64,000 nt of DNA from Streptomyces cyaneogriseus subsp. noncyanogenus. Lineage in GTDB: Bacteria; Actinomycetota; Actinomycetes; Streptomycetales; Streptomycetaceae. How positions within the stretch are numbered: position 1 is the stretch's first letter; each line of letters opens with the position of its first letter. Shown one piece after another: positions 1 to 9,778 of this stretch. The position numbers and the translations under genes are program-made. The notes below the pieces were generated by a model, which saw only the letters and a program-made list of their open reading frames with translations, was not told where the DNA came from and searched no databases. Where the stretch lies: positions 5,580,001 through 5,644,000 of the forward strand of contig NZ_CP010849.1 in the NCBI RefSeq assembly GCF_000931445.1, given 5' to 3'.

Positions 1-70
1 GCGACCACCGCGCCACGCGGCCCCGGCGACGCTGTGCCGTGACCCTACGGGCGGGTACTCTCATCGCGAT

Positions 71-1228
71 ATGAGCACCGAGAACCTCCCCCAGAGCCCC
101 GGGCAGCCGACGCGCAAGCCGCGTGTGGCCGTCGTGTTCGGCGGGCGCAGCTCCGAGCACGGGATCTCCGCGGTCACCGCCGGCGCCGTCCTGAAGGCCA
201 TCGACCGGACCAAGTACGACGTCCTGCCGATCGGCATCACCCGGGACGGCCGCTGGGCGCTCACCGCCGACGAGCCCGAGCGCATGGCGATCACCGAGCG
301 GCGCACGCCCAGCGTCGAGGACCTCGCCGAGTCGACCGAGGGCAGCGTGGTGCTCTCCGTCGACCCCGGCAGCCGCGAGGTCGTCTACAGCGAGCCCGGC
401 TCGATGCCCAAGGTCCTCGGCGAGGTCGACGTCGTCTTCCCGGTGCTGCACGGCCCCTACGGCGAGGACGGCACCCTCCAGGGCCTGCTGGAGCTGTCCG
501 GTGTGCCGTACGTGGGCTCCGGTGTGCTCGCCTCGGCCGTCGGCCAGGACAAGGAGTACATGAAGCGGGTCTTCACCTCCTTCGGGCTCGCGGTGGGCCC
601 GTACGTGGTGATCCGGCCGCGCGAGTGGCAGCGGGACGCCTCGGCCGCCCGCAGGAAGATCGTCGACTTCGCCGGGGAGCACGGCTGGCCGCTCTTCGTG
701 AAGCCCGCGCGCGCCGGCTCGTCGATCGGCATCACCAAGGTCGACGACCTGTCCGGGCTCGACGAGGCGATCGAGGAGGCCCGGCGGCACGACCCGAAGA
801 TCCTCGTGGAGGCCGGCTTGCGCGGACGCGAGATCGAGTGCGGGGTGCTGGAGTTCGAGGACGGCCCGCGGGCCTCCGTGCCCGCCGAGATCCCGCCGCC
901 CGAGGCGCACGCGTACTACGACTTCGAGGCCAAGTACATCGACTCCACGCCCGGCATCGTGCCCGCGCCGCTGACGCCCGAGGAGACGGCCGAGGTGCGG
1001 CGGCTGGCGGTGGAGGCGTTCGAGGCGGCCTCCTGCGAGGGGCTGGTGCGCGCGGACTTCTTCCTCACCGAGGACGGGGAGTTCGTGATCAACGAGATCA
1101 ACACCATGCCCGGCTTCACGCCGATCTCCATGTACCCGCAGATGTGGCAGGCCAGTGGCATCGGCTACCCGGAGCTGGTGGACCGGCTGGTGCAGGCGGC
1201 GCTGCGGCGCTCCACGGGGCTGCGCTGA
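71..1228 (+). CDS. ddl: D-alanine--D-alanine ligase
   Basis: ATP-dependent ligase (385 aa) that joins two D-alanines for peptidoglycan precursor synthesis in the cytoplasm. The N-terminal domain shows VVFGGRSSEHGIS near residue 20. An ATP-grasp body follows, with GPYGEDGTLQG, FVKPARAGSSIGITKV and the C-terminal metal-binding stretch FVINEINTMPGFTPISMYPQ. Length is normal for the actinobacterial DdlA group. The ATG at 71 has no clear Shine-Dalgarno sequence. A TACTCT hexamer at 56-61 could be a -10 element of a leaderless or very short leader transcript (weak). The next gene is convergent. Confidence 0.96.
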   Translation: MSTENLPQSPGQPTRKPRVAVVFGGRSSEHGISAVTAGAVLKAIDRTKYDVLPIGITRDGRWALTADEPERMAITERRTPSVEDLAESTEGSVVLSVDPGSREVVYSEPGSMPKVLGEVDVVFPVLHGPYGEDGTLQGLLELSGVPYVGSGVLASAVGQDKEYMKRVFTSFGLAVGPYVVIRPREWQRDASAARRKIVDFAGEHGWPLFVKPARAGSSIGITKVDDLSGLDEAIEEARRHDPKILVEAGLRGREIECGVLEFEDGPRASVPAEIPPPEAHAYYDFEAKYIDSTPGIVPAPLTPEETAEVRRLAVEAFEAASCEGLVRADFFLTEDGEFVINEINTMPGFTPISMYPQMWQASGIGYPELVDRLVQAALRRSTGLR

Positions 1229-1253
1229 GGACCGTACCGGCCTGGTGAAACGA

Positions 1254-1745
1254 TCAGTCGGCGATCCCCTCGGGGATCGCCTTCTTCACGGCCGGGGCCA
1301 GGTCGACCAGCGGCGCCAGACCGTCCCCCGCGCGCTCCTCGGGAATGGTCACCTCGGCATACGCCTTGCGCAGCGTGGTGGTGAACCGGAACGATCCGTC
1401 CTGCCGCTTCTGCAGCAGCCAGCCGACGCCGTCCACCTCCACGCCGTCGGCCTCCGGATCGCTCATCTCGGCGGGCCGCGGCACACCGCAGCGCAGTATG
1501 ATCACCGGGTTTCCCCAGCCCGCCGTCAGGGCGGACGGGGGCTCCGGGTCCTCGCGGCTCAGGCCGTCCACCTTCGACGGCAGCTCCGCGTCCAGGTTCC
1601 GGCACAGTCGCGTCGCGTCCGCGCCGGGGCTGGGAACCGCCGCCGAGGCACTGCCGTCCGCCGAGGAGCAGCCCGCCGCGGCGAGCAGCAGGGCGAGCGC
1701 GGGCGGTGCGAGGACGAAGCGGTGCCGGTGCGGGAAGGAGTTCAC
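1254..1745 (-). CDS. DUF3515 family lipoprotein
   Basis: Predicted secreted lipoprotein of 163 aa. It has a short basic N-terminus, a hydrophobic stretch and a lipobox LLAAAGC (Cys about residue 26), followed by a Ser/Ala-rich linker. The rest matches my memory of the DUF3515 family found next to ddl in actinomycetes (RCGVPRP and GVGWLLQKRQDG regions, two cysteines in the mature part). Function is unknown; location next to ddl suggests a cell-envelope role (inference). The start is GTG at 1745. A TACCCT hexamer (minus strand, 1757-1752) ends 6 nt before the start and no Shine-Dalgarno is visible, which suggests a leaderless mRNA. Confidence 0.85.
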   Translation of the reverse strand: MNSFPHRHRFVLAPPALALLLAAAGCSSADGSASAAVPSPGADATRLCRNLDAELPSKVDGLSREDPEPPSALTAGWGNPVIILRCGVPRPAEMSDPEADGVEVDGVGWLLQKRQDGSFRFTTTLRKAYAEVTIPEERAGDGLAPLVDLAPAVKKAIPEGIAD

Positions 1746-1751
1746 CGGCCC

Positions 1752-1757
1752 AGGGTA
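1752..1757 (-). promoter_or_regulatory. -10-like hexamer of the DUF3515 gene, leaderless mRNA
   Basis: Minus-strand TACCCT lies 6 nt upstream of the GTG at 1745. That spacing places the transcription start at or next to the start codon, a common arrangement in Streptomyces. No convincing -35 was seen. Confidence 0.4.
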
Positions 1758-1765
1758 GACGGGGG

Positions 1766-1999
1766 CTACAGATGGACGACCGGGCAGGTCAGAGTACGGG
1801 TGATGCCGTCCACTTGCTGGATCTTGGCGACCACCATGCGGCCCAGGTCGTCGACCGTGTCGGCCTGGGCGCGGACGATGACGTCGTACGGCCCGGTCAC
1901 GTCCTCGGCCTGGATCACCCCCGGCATCTTGCCGATCGTCTCGGCGACGGTCGACGCCTTGCCGACCTCCGTCTGGATCAGGATGTACGCCTGTACCAC
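1766..1999 (-). CDS. Stand-alone Lrp/AsnC-type RAM domain protein
   Basis: Small protein (77 aa) made only of the Lrp/AsnC ligand-binding RAM (ACT-like) domain: VQAYILIQTEVGKA at the start, MPGVIQAEDVTGPYDVIVRA in the middle, then VDGITRTLTCPVV. There is no helix-turn-helix, so it cannot act as a classical Lrp regulator. Stand-alone RAM proteins are known to form oligomers that bind amino acids, so ligand sensing or partnership with a full-length Lrp protein is possible (inference). A longer upstream frame is open, but the GTG at 1999 is preceded on the minus strand by a strong GGAGG and gives the conserved domain boundary. Confidence 0.88.
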   Translation of the reverse strand: MVQAYILIQTEVGKASTVAETIGKMPGVIQAEDVTGPYDVIVRAQADTVDDLGRMVVAKIQQVDGITRTLTCPVVHL

Positions 2000-2307
2000 G
2001 GAACCTCCAGGGCGGCCACGAGGATCATGTGGGGAAAAGGAACGCCACGGTATCGCGTCGCCGCTCGTCACGGGGAGACCCGGGGGGTGCGTGGCTCGCG
2101 TGCCGGGGCACCGGGAGGATACGGATCGAGGCACCGGGCGGCCGTCGCGGCGGCCTTGCCGGCCGTCACGGCGGTGGCTGCGGCCGTCCCCTCGGCCGAT
2201 GCGGGGTCCGTGGCACGGGCCGTCGCTTCAGCCGTTACTTCGACCGTAACGAGGACAGAGATGACGCGCGACCGGGCACGGACAGGGACAGAAGGGGAGC
2301 AAGGGCG

Positions 2308-3272
2308 ATGAAGGGCACGGTTGGTGAGCTCGGGGAGTTCGGGCTCATCAGGGAGCTCACCTCCCGTCTCACCACGACCCCGGCGGTCCGCCTCGGCCCC
2401 GGCGACGACGCCGCGGTGGTCGCCGCGCCCGACCGCCGGGTGGTGGCCAGCACCGACATCCTGGTGGAGGGCCGGCACTTCCGCCGTGACTGGTCCACCG
2501 CCTACGACGTGGGCCGCAAGGCGGCGGCGCAGAACCTCGCCGACATCTCCGCCATGGGCGCCGTGCCCACCGCCCTGCTGCTCGGCCTGGTGGTGCCGGC
2601 CGAACTGCCGGTGACCTGGCCGACCGAGCTGATGGACGGGCTGCGCGACGAGTGCCAGGTCGCCGGTGCCGCCGTGGTGGGCGGTGACGTGGTGCGCGGC
2701 GACACCATCACCGTGTCCATCACCGCCCTGGGCGATCTGCGCGGCCAGGAGCCGGTGACGCGGGGCGGCGCGCGGCCCGGCGACCTCGTCGCGGTGACCG
2801 GCTGGCTGGGCTGGTCCGCGGCCGGGTACGCGGTGCTCTCCCGCGGTTTCCGCTCGCCGCGCGCCTTCGTGGAGGCCCACCGCCGCCCGGAGCCGCCCTA
2901 CCACGCGGGCCCGGCCGCCGCCGCGCTCGGCGCCACCGCGATGTGCGACGTCAGCGACGGGCTGATCGCCGACCTCGGGCACATCGCCGAGGCGAGCAAC
3001 GTGCGCATCGACATCCGCTCCGGGCAGATCGACATCCCCACCCAGATGAACGACATCGGGCAGGCCGTCGGCGTCGACCCGATGCAGTGGGTGCTGACCG
3101 GGGGAGAGGACCACGCGATCGTGGCGACCTTCCGGCCGGACGTGAAGCTGCCCGCCCGCTGGAAGGTCATCGGCGAGGTCCTCAACCCCTCGGCGCTGCC
3201 CCAGGTGACCGTCGACGGGGCACCCTGGACCAGCAAGGGCGGCTGGGACCACTTCGGAGAGGACATCGAGTC

Positions 3273-3276
<4 letters not shown>
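2308..3276 (+). CDS. thiL: Thiamine-monophosphate kinase
   Basis: Phosphorylates thiamine monophosphate to thiamine pyrophosphate with ATP, the last step of de novo TPP synthesis. 322 aa. AIR-synthase-like kinase fold with the expected metal and nucleotide motifs: GPGDDAAVV near residue 31, STDILVEGRHF near 50, LADISAMGA near 75, GGDVVRGD near 122 and TGGEDHAIVATF near 274. The frame is open further upstream, but ATG 2308 follows GGGGAGC and matches the family N-terminus (GELGEFGLIREL). It overlaps thiD by ATGA, so the two are translationally coupled. Confidence 0.96.
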
Positions 3277-4053
<777 letters not shown>

Positions 4054-4079
<26 letters not shown>

Positions 4080-4674
4080 TGGCGGTGGCCGCCTTCTCCG
4101 TGAGCCGTCGGAAGAAGCCGGCCATCGGACGGGAGGCGAGCAGCCGGTACCTGCGGTCGCGGCTGCGGATGCGCCGCTCGGTCGGCGGGGCGAAGAACGG
4201 GCCGGCGTTGCCGGAGATCCTCTGGCAGCCCCGGGCGAAGCCGCCGATCCGCCGCTCGTACGCGGCGAAGGCCACCCGGTGGTCGCCGCCCGCCAGGGCC
4301 AGCTCCCCGGCCAGGACATGGGCTCCGACGATCGCCACGCCGGTGCCCATGCCGCCCATCGTGGCGCCGTACCCGGCGTCGCCGAGCAGCGCGACCCGGC
4401 CCGCATGATCCGTGCCAGGTCGCCGCGGGTGATCTCCACGCCGCCGCTCATCGGCTGCGCGGGCGGGTCCAGGCGCGGGGTGCCGTCGGCGTCCACGACG
4501 TACGGCGGCCGGCCGCAGCTCGGTGAGCCGCGTCACCTCGGGGTGCGTGCCCGGCAGGGCGGCCGGGGCCGGGCCGCGCCACAGGGCGAGCGCCTCGCGG
4601 AGCCGGGCGGCGGCCCGGGCGGTGCCGTCGTCGGCGCGTGCCTTGAGGGGGCCCAGGATGCCGAAGCGCATGGA
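4054..4674 (-). pseudogene. Composite remnant: SARP-type regulator fused to FAD monooxygenase
   Basis: Decayed coding DNA on the minus strand. From about 4671 the reading MRFGILGPLKARADDGTA is a typical SARP/AfsR start. It jumps straight to AAARLREALALWRGPA, which is from the following BTAD domain, so the DNA-binding part is missing. From about 4510 to 4396, in a different frame, VDADGTPRLDPPAQP...VEITRGDLARIM matches the early part of PF01494-type FAD monooxygenases. From 4398 to the stop, back in the first frame, RVALLGDAGYGATMGGMGTG...VLAGELALA is the FAD-binding end of the same family. So there are two internal deletions and at least one frameshift. It lies directly after the rpmB terminator. 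Confidence 0.72.
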
Positions 4675-4736
4675 CCGGATTCTGGCAGCCGCGGGCGGCG
4701 GGGCCGCGCGGTCGGCACGAGTCTTTCCGGGCATGC

Positions 4737-4767
4737 AAAAAGCCGGTCCACACGGGGTGGACCGGCT
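4737..4767 (-). terminator. Intrinsic terminator of rpmB
   Basis: Inverted repeat AGCCGGTCCA (4741-4750) / TGGACCGGCT (4758-4767) with a 7-nt loop. On the minus strand the stem is followed by a run of T (complement of A at 4737-4741). It sits about 45 nt after the rpmB stop. Confidence 0.85.
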
Positions 4768-4810
4768 CAGTGCAAGCGAACCAGCAGTGGCCGCGCGCTG
4801 TTGCTGAGCG

Positions 4811-4996
4811 TCAGCGCGAGACCTTGCCGGCCTTGATGCACGAGGTGCAAGCGTTCACGCGCTTCGGCGTCCCGCCCACCACGGTACGCACACGCTGGAT
4901 GTTCGGGTTCCAGCGACGGGACGTACGGCGGTGCGAGTGCGAGATGTTGTTGCCGAAGCCCGGCCCCTTGCCGCAGACGTCGCAGTTGGCAGCCAC
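4811..4996 (-). CDS. rpmB: 50S ribosomal protein L28 (zinc-binding form)
   Basis: 61-aa ribosomal protein. CDVCGKGPGFGNNISHSH at the N-terminus and CTSCIKAGKV at the C-terminus give two CxxC pairs, so this is the zinc-binding (C+) form. Streptomyces also carry zinc-free paralogues that replace such proteins under Zur control (family knowledge); this locus encodes the zinc form. A perfect 18-bp palindrome lies in its leader and a terminator follows the gene. Confidence 0.97.
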   Translation of the reverse strand: MAANCDVCGKGPGFGNNISHSHRRTSRRWNPNIQRVRTVVGGTPKRVNACTSCIKAGKVSR

Positions 4997-5032
4997 GGGT
5001 CACTCCAAAGACTTCAGGTGCACTTACGGTTA

Positions 5033-5050
5033 ATCCCGGCATGCCGGGAT
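5033..5050. promoter_or_regulatory. Perfect 18-bp palindrome in the rpmB leader
   Basis: ATCCCGGCATGCCGGGAT is fully symmetric and lies 37-54 bp upstream of the rpmB ATG, in the divergent rpmB / kinase spacer. It could be an operator for a dimeric regulator or a hairpin in the rpmB 5' UTR. A second inverted repeat (GCCCGAT-GAG-ATCGGGC, 5108-5124) lies in the same spacer. Confidence 0.5.
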
Positions 5051-5264
5051 CGAGATCTTAGGCTCTTGCGAGCGTTCCGGATCTGAGTGGCGCTGCCAGG
5101 GGAACTAGCCCGATGAGATCGGGCAACCGGAGCAGCATACAACGGCTGCTCCCGTACAACGAAACTACCATGGCAGCTCAGGGGCGGGTTCCCGGCCCTG
5201 TTCCGGTGGGTACCACCCCGGGGTCTACGCTGCCTGCCACGTCCAGCAGCTCAGGGAGGCGCAG

Positions 5265-7127
5265 GTGGCGCAGGTGCCGCAGAGGTTCTTCGACGCTCTG
5301 GCGGTGCGCTCCTGGTGCGGTCTGGCGTTGCGTGCGCTGGGGCGGGCGCGCGAGGAGATCGACGCGATCAACGTCTATCCCGTCGCGGACGGGGACACCG
5401 GGACCAACCTGTATCTGACCGTCGAGTCGGCCGCCGCCGCGGTGGAGGCGGTCTTCGCCGCGCACGAGGCGGGCGGCGGCCGCGAAGAGGCCCCCGGCGC
5501 CGGTGGGGCCGGGGCACGCGGCGCGGGTCCCGGCACGGCGGGCGCGTGGGGCGGTCCGTCGCTGACCGACGCCGCCCGGGCCATGGCCCACGGCGCGCTG
5601 ATCGGCGCGCGCGGGAACTCCGGGACGATCCTGGCGCAGATGCTGCGCGGCATGGCGCAGGTGCTCGGCGGCCGGGACGGGGGCGCGCCCGCCGACGGGA
5701 CCGCCCTGCGGCTCGCCCTGCGGCACGCGGCCGACTCCGCCCGGCAGGCCGTGGCCCACCCGGTCGAGGGCACCGTGCTGTCGGTGGCCTCCGCCGCCGC
5801 CGACGCGGCCGACGGGACGGAGGGCGACTGCGGCGCCGTGGCCCGCGCGGCCTACGAGGGCGCCCGGGCGGCGCTGGCCGCGACCCCCGGCCAACTGCCG
5901 GTGCTGCGCCGCGCCGGAGTGGTCGACGCGGGCGGGCGCGGACTGGTGTCGGTGCTCGCCGCGCTGGTGGAGGCGCTGACGGGCGAGGCGCCTGAGACCG
6001 GGCCGGCCGCGTACCGTCCGGCGGCCCCGCTCGGCGGCGCCCACCCGCGCGTGCGGACCGCTCCGCTCGACGGCGCCCCCGCGCGCGGGGAGGCGGCTCA
6101 CCCGGAGGACGCCCCCGCGCGGGGGGAGCACGCCGGGCCGGAAGACCCCGCGGACGACCCCGGGGCGAGCGGCCTCCCCGCCGGCTGCGATCTTCCCGGC
6201 GCGGGACCGGCCTTCGAGGTGATCTACCTCCTGGAGGCGGACGACGACGCCGTCACGCGGCTGCGGGAGCGGCTCGACGCGCTCGGGGACTCCCTCGTGA
6301 TGGTCGGCGGTGACGGGTTGTGGAACGTCCATGTGCACGTCGACGACGCCGGCGCGGCCGTCGAGGCGGGCGTGGAGGCCGGGCGGCCGTACCGCATCCG
6401 GATCACCCACTTCGGGCAGGGCGACGCGCACACCGCGGGCGCCGGGCACCCGCCCCGCGCGCGGGCGCAGCGCGCCGTGGTGGCCGTGGTGCCGGGCGAG
6501 GGGCTGGCCGGACTGTACTCCGAGGCCGGTGCCACCACCGTGCTGGCCCGCCCCGGGGAGCCGCCGGCCAGCGGCGAGCTGGTGGAGGCGGTACGACGGG
6601 CCCACGCGCGCGAGGTGGTGCTGCTCCCCAACGACGCCGAGCTGCGCCACACCGCCGCCGCGGCGGCCGAGCAGGCCCGCGCGGCGGGCGTCCGGGTGGC
6701 CCTCATCCCCACCCGTTCCGCCGTCCAGGGCATCGCCGCGCTCGCCGTGCACGAGCCCGGCCGGAGCTTCGACGAGGACGTCGTGGCGATGACCTCGGCG
6801 GCCGGTGCCACCCGCTACGCCGAGGTCACCGTCGCCGAACGCGAGTCCTGGACCACGGCGGGCATCTGCCAGGCCGGGGACGTCCTCGGCCTCATCGACG
6901 GCGATGTCGCCGTGATCGGGGCGGACGTCACCGCCACCGCCCGCACCGTCCTCGACCGCATGCTCGCCGCCGGGGGCGAACTGGTCACCCTGGTCCTGGG
7001 CGACGAGGCCCCCGAGACCGTCGCCGGACACCTGGAGGCCCGCGTCCGGGAGGCGTACCTGGCCGTCGACACGGTGGTCTACCGGGGCGGCAGGCAGGGG
7101 TCCTTGCTGCTCATCGGGGTCGAGTAG
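5265..7127 (+). CDS. DhaL (DAK2) domain protein, FakA/YloV-like
   Basis: 620 aa. The N-terminal DAK2/DhaL domain has the magnesium-nucleotide motif INVYPVADGDTGTNLYLT near residue 31 and ARGNSGTILAQMLRG near 116. A Pro/Ala/Glu-rich linker (about 245-300) joins it to a C-terminal DegV/FakA-like part (VGGDGLWNVHVHVDDAG, then VVAVVPGEGLAGLYSEAGA). Family members phosphorylate fatty acids bound to FakB/DegV partners; that this one does so is inference. The start is GTG with GGGAGG 5 nt upstream. It precedes recG, as its homologues do in many Gram-positives. Confidence 0.85.
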   Translation: MAQVPQRFFDALAVRSWCGLALRALGRAREEIDAINVYPVADGDTGTNLYLTVESAAAAVEAVFAAHEAGGGREEAPGAGGAGARGAGPGTAGAWGGPSLTDAARAMAHGALIGARGNSGTILAQMLRGMAQVLGGRDGGAPADGTALRLALRHAADSARQAVAHPVEGTVLSVASAAADAADGTEGDCGAVARAAYEGARAALAATPGQLPVLRRAGVVDAGGRGLVSVLAALVEALTGEAPETGPAAYRPAAPLGGAHPRVRTAPLDGAPARGEAAHPEDAPARGEHAGPEDPADDPGASGLPAGCDLPGAGPAFEVIYLLEADDDAVTRLRERLDALGDSLVMVGGDGLWNVHVHVDDAGAAVEAGVEAGRPYRIRITHFGQGDAHTAGAGHPPRARAQRAVVAVVPGEGLAGLYSEAGATTVLARPGEPPASGELVEAVRRAHAREVVLLPNDAELRHTAAAAAEQARAAGVRVALIPTRSAVQGIAALAVHEPGRSFDEDVVAMTSAAGATRYAEVTVAERESWTTAGICQAGDVLGLIDGDVAVIGADVTATARTVLDRMLAAGGELVTLVLGDEAPETVAGHLEARVREAYLAVDTVVYRGGRQGSLLLIGVE

Positions 7128-7363
7128 GCCGGTCACCGTCCCCTTCCCGGCGCGTCCGCCCATCGGACCGAGGCCCGCCGGACGCGGCGGCCCGGGGCCG
7201 GGGTCCGAGCCCGGAGAGCGGCCTCCCGTGCGGCTGCCGGACCGCCCGGGGAGCGGGCACGCGGCTTCCCCGGCCCTCGGCACGGTGCCGAGGACGCCCG
7301 GGCCGTGCCGCTCGGCGAGGGTTTCGGGGCACGTCTACGGCTTTGTCAGTGGCGTGGTGTGCA

Positions 7364-9604
7364 ATGGATCTCGTGCCCGCACTGCGAGAACCCCTGCAAC
7401 AGCCACTGAAGTCGGTGCTCGGCCCCGCCACCGCGAAGGTGATGGCCGAGCACCTCGGCCTGCACACCGTCGGCGACCTGCTCCACCACTATCCGCGCAG
7501 ATACGAGGAGCGGGGGCAGCTCACCCACCTCGCCGACCTCCCCATGGACGAGCACGTCACGGTGGTCGCCCAGGTCGCCGACGCCCGGCTGCACAGCTTC
7601 GCCTCCTCCCGGGCCCCGCGCGGCAAGGGGCAGCGCCTGGAGGTGACCATCACCGACGGCAGCGGCCGGCTCCAGTTGGTCTTCTTCGGCAACGGCGTGC
7701 ACAAGCCGCACAAGGAACTCCTGCCGGGCACCCGCGCGCTGTTCGCCGGCAAGGTGTCGGTGTTCAACCGCCGTCTCCAACTGGCGCACCCGGCATACGA
7801 GTTGCTGCGCAGCGACGACGAGGACCAGGCGGCCGAGACGGTGGAGAGCTGGGCCGGCGCCCTGATCCCCATCTACCCGGCCACCGCCAAGCTGGAGTCC
7901 TGGAAGATCGCCAAGGCCGTCCAGACGGTGCTGCCCAGCGCCCAGGAGGCCGTCGACCCCCTCCCCGGGGCGCTGCGCGAGGGCCGCGGCCTGGTCCCCC
8001 TCCCCGAGGCCCTGCTGAAGATCCACCGCCCGCACACCAAGGCGGACATCGCCGACGCCCGCGCCCGGCTGAAGTGGGACGAGGCGTTCGTCCTCCAGGT
8101 CGCCCTCGCCCGCCGCCGCCACGCCGACGCCCAGCTTCCCGCCGTCGCCCGCGAGCCCCGGCCCGACGGGCTGCTCGCGGCCTTCGACGCCCGCCTCCCC
8201 TTCACCCTCACCGAGGGCCAGCAGAAGGTCTCCCGGGAGATCTTCGCGGACCTGGCCACCGAGCACCCGATGCACCGGCTGCTCCAGGGCGAGGTCGGCA
8301 GCGGCAAGACCCTGGTGGCCCTGCGCGCCATGCTCGCCGTCGTCGACGCGGGCGGGCAGGCGGCGATGCTGGCGCCCACCGAGGTGCTCGCCCAGCAGCA
8401 CCACCGCTCGGTCGTCGAGATGATGGGGGAGCTCGCCGAGGGCGGCATGCTCGGCGGGGCCGAACACGCCACCAAGGTGGTGCTGCTGACCGGCTCCATG
8501 GGGGCCGCCGCCCGCCGCCGGGCCCTGCTCGACCTGGCCACCGGCGAGGCCGGCATCGTGATCGGCACCCATGCGCTGATCGAGGACAAGGTGCAGTTCC
8601 ACGACCTCGGCCTCGTCGTCGTCGACGAACAGCACCGCTTCGGCGTGGAACAGCGCGACGCGCTGCGCGGCAAGGGCAAGCAGCCCCCGCACCTGCTGGT
8701 CATGACCGCCACGCCCATCCCGCGCACGGTGGCCATGACCGTCTTCGGCGACCTGGAGACCTCCGTCCTCGACCAGCTCCCGGCCGGCCGTTCGCCCATC
8801 GCGAGCCATGTCGTCCCCGCCGCCGACAAGCCGCACTTCCTCGCGCGGGCCTGGGAGCGGGTGCGCGAGGAGGTCGGCAACGGCCATCAGGCGTACGTCG
8901 TCTGCCCGCGCATCGGCGACGACGCCGACGAGACGGCGGACGCCAGGAAGGCCGCGAAGAAGGAGGCGTCCGAGGGCGAGGCGGACAAGCGCCCGCCGCT
9001 CGCCGTCCTGGACGTCGCCGAGCAGCTCGCCCAGGGGCCGCTCAAGGGGCTGCGCGTGGAGGTACTGCACGGCCGTATGCAGCCCGACGACAAGGACGCG
9101 GTCATGCGCCGGTTCGCCGCCGGGGAGGCGGACGTGCTGGTGGCCACCACCGTCATCGAGGTCGGCGTCAACGTCCCCAACGCCACCGTGATGGTGGTCA
9201 TGGACGCCGACCGCTTCGGCGTCTCCCAGCTCCACCAGCTACGGGGCCGCGTCGGCCGGGGATCCGCCCCCGGGCTGTGCCTGCTGGTCACCGAGATGCC
9301 GGAGGCCAGCGCCGCCCGGCAGCGGCTCGGCGCGGTCGCCGCCACCCTCGACGGCTTCGAGCTGTCCCGCATCGACCTCGAACAGCGCCGCGAGGGCGAC
9401 GTCCTCGGCCAGGCCCAGTCCGGCGCCCGCTCCTCCCTGCGGGTGCTCGCCGTCATCGAGGACGAGGAGGTCATCGCCGAGGCGCGCCGGGAGGCCGCGG
9501 CGGTCGTGGCGGCCGACCCGGACCTGGAGCACCTGCCGGGACTGCGCACCGCGCTGGACGCCCTGCTGGACGAGGAGAGGGAGCAGTACCTGGAGAAGGG
9601 ATGA
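7364..9604 (+). CDS. recG: ATP-dependent DNA helicase RecG
   Basis: Branch-migration helicase (746 aa) that remodels stalled forks and Holliday junctions. The N-terminal wedge/OB domain includes GDLLHHYPRRYEERG (about 32-46). The SF2 motor has Walker A GEVGSGKT, motif Ia MLAPTEVLAQQH, box II DEQHRFGVEQ and motif III TATPIP. The second RecA lobe shows VATTVIEVGVNVPNA and QLRGRVGRG. A long upstream frame is open but without family similarity; ATG 7364 (MDLVPALREPL) fits the family start. A charged insert (DADETADARKAAKKEASEG) lies between motifs, as in other actinobacterial RecGs. Confidence 0.96.
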   Translation: MDLVPALREPLQQPLKSVLGPATAKVMAEHLGLHTVGDLLHHYPRRYEERGQLTHLADLPMDEHVTVVAQVADARLHSFASSRAPRGKGQRLEVTITDGSGRLQLVFFGNGVHKPHKELLPGTRALFAGKVSVFNRRLQLAHPAYELLRSDDEDQAAETVESWAGALIPIYPATAKLESWKIAKAVQTVLPSAQEAVDPLPGALREGRGLVPLPEALLKIHRPHTKADIADARARLKWDEAFVLQVALARRRHADAQLPAVAREPRPDGLLAAFDARLPFTLTEGQQKVSREIFADLATEHPMHRLLQGEVGSGKTLVALRAMLAVVDAGGQAAMLAPTEVLAQQHHRSVVEMMGELAEGGMLGGAEHATKVVLLTGSMGAAARRRALLDLATGEAGIVIGTHALIEDKVQFHDLGLVVVDEQHRFGVEQRDALRGKGKQPPHLLVMTATPIPRTVAMTVFGDLETSVLDQLPAGRSPIASHVVPAADKPHFLARAWERVREEVGNGHQAYVVCPRIGDDADETADARKAAKKEASEGEADKRPPLAVLDVAEQLAQGPLKGLRVEVLHGRMQPDDKDAVMRRFAAGEADVLVATTVIEVGVNVPNATVMVVMDADRFGVSQLHQLRGRVGRGSAPGLCLLVTEMPEASAARQRLGAVAATLDGFELSRIDLEQRREGDVLGQAQSGARSSLRVLAVIEDEEVIAEARREAAAVVAADPDLEHLPGLRTALDALLDEEREQYLEKG

Positions 9605-9778
9605 GGGCCGCGCGGCCACGGTGAGGTGCTGCCGGCCGCGGACGTGCCGCTCGCCTTCGGGCGGTCCCGCCGCGGCCCGGAGCGGCACGGCGAGCCGCGG
9701 CCGTCCACGGCGGCAGGACGCCCCCGTGCTCCGCCTGCGAAACTGGATCCACCACCGCACTACTCACAAGGACTCCAG

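Noticed and set aside
6320..7363. Very long reading frame extending recG upstream by 348 codons
   Set aside because: It is an antisense-free shadow frame over the kinase gene, Arg/Gly-rich with no similarity; the RecG domain begins at ATG 7364.
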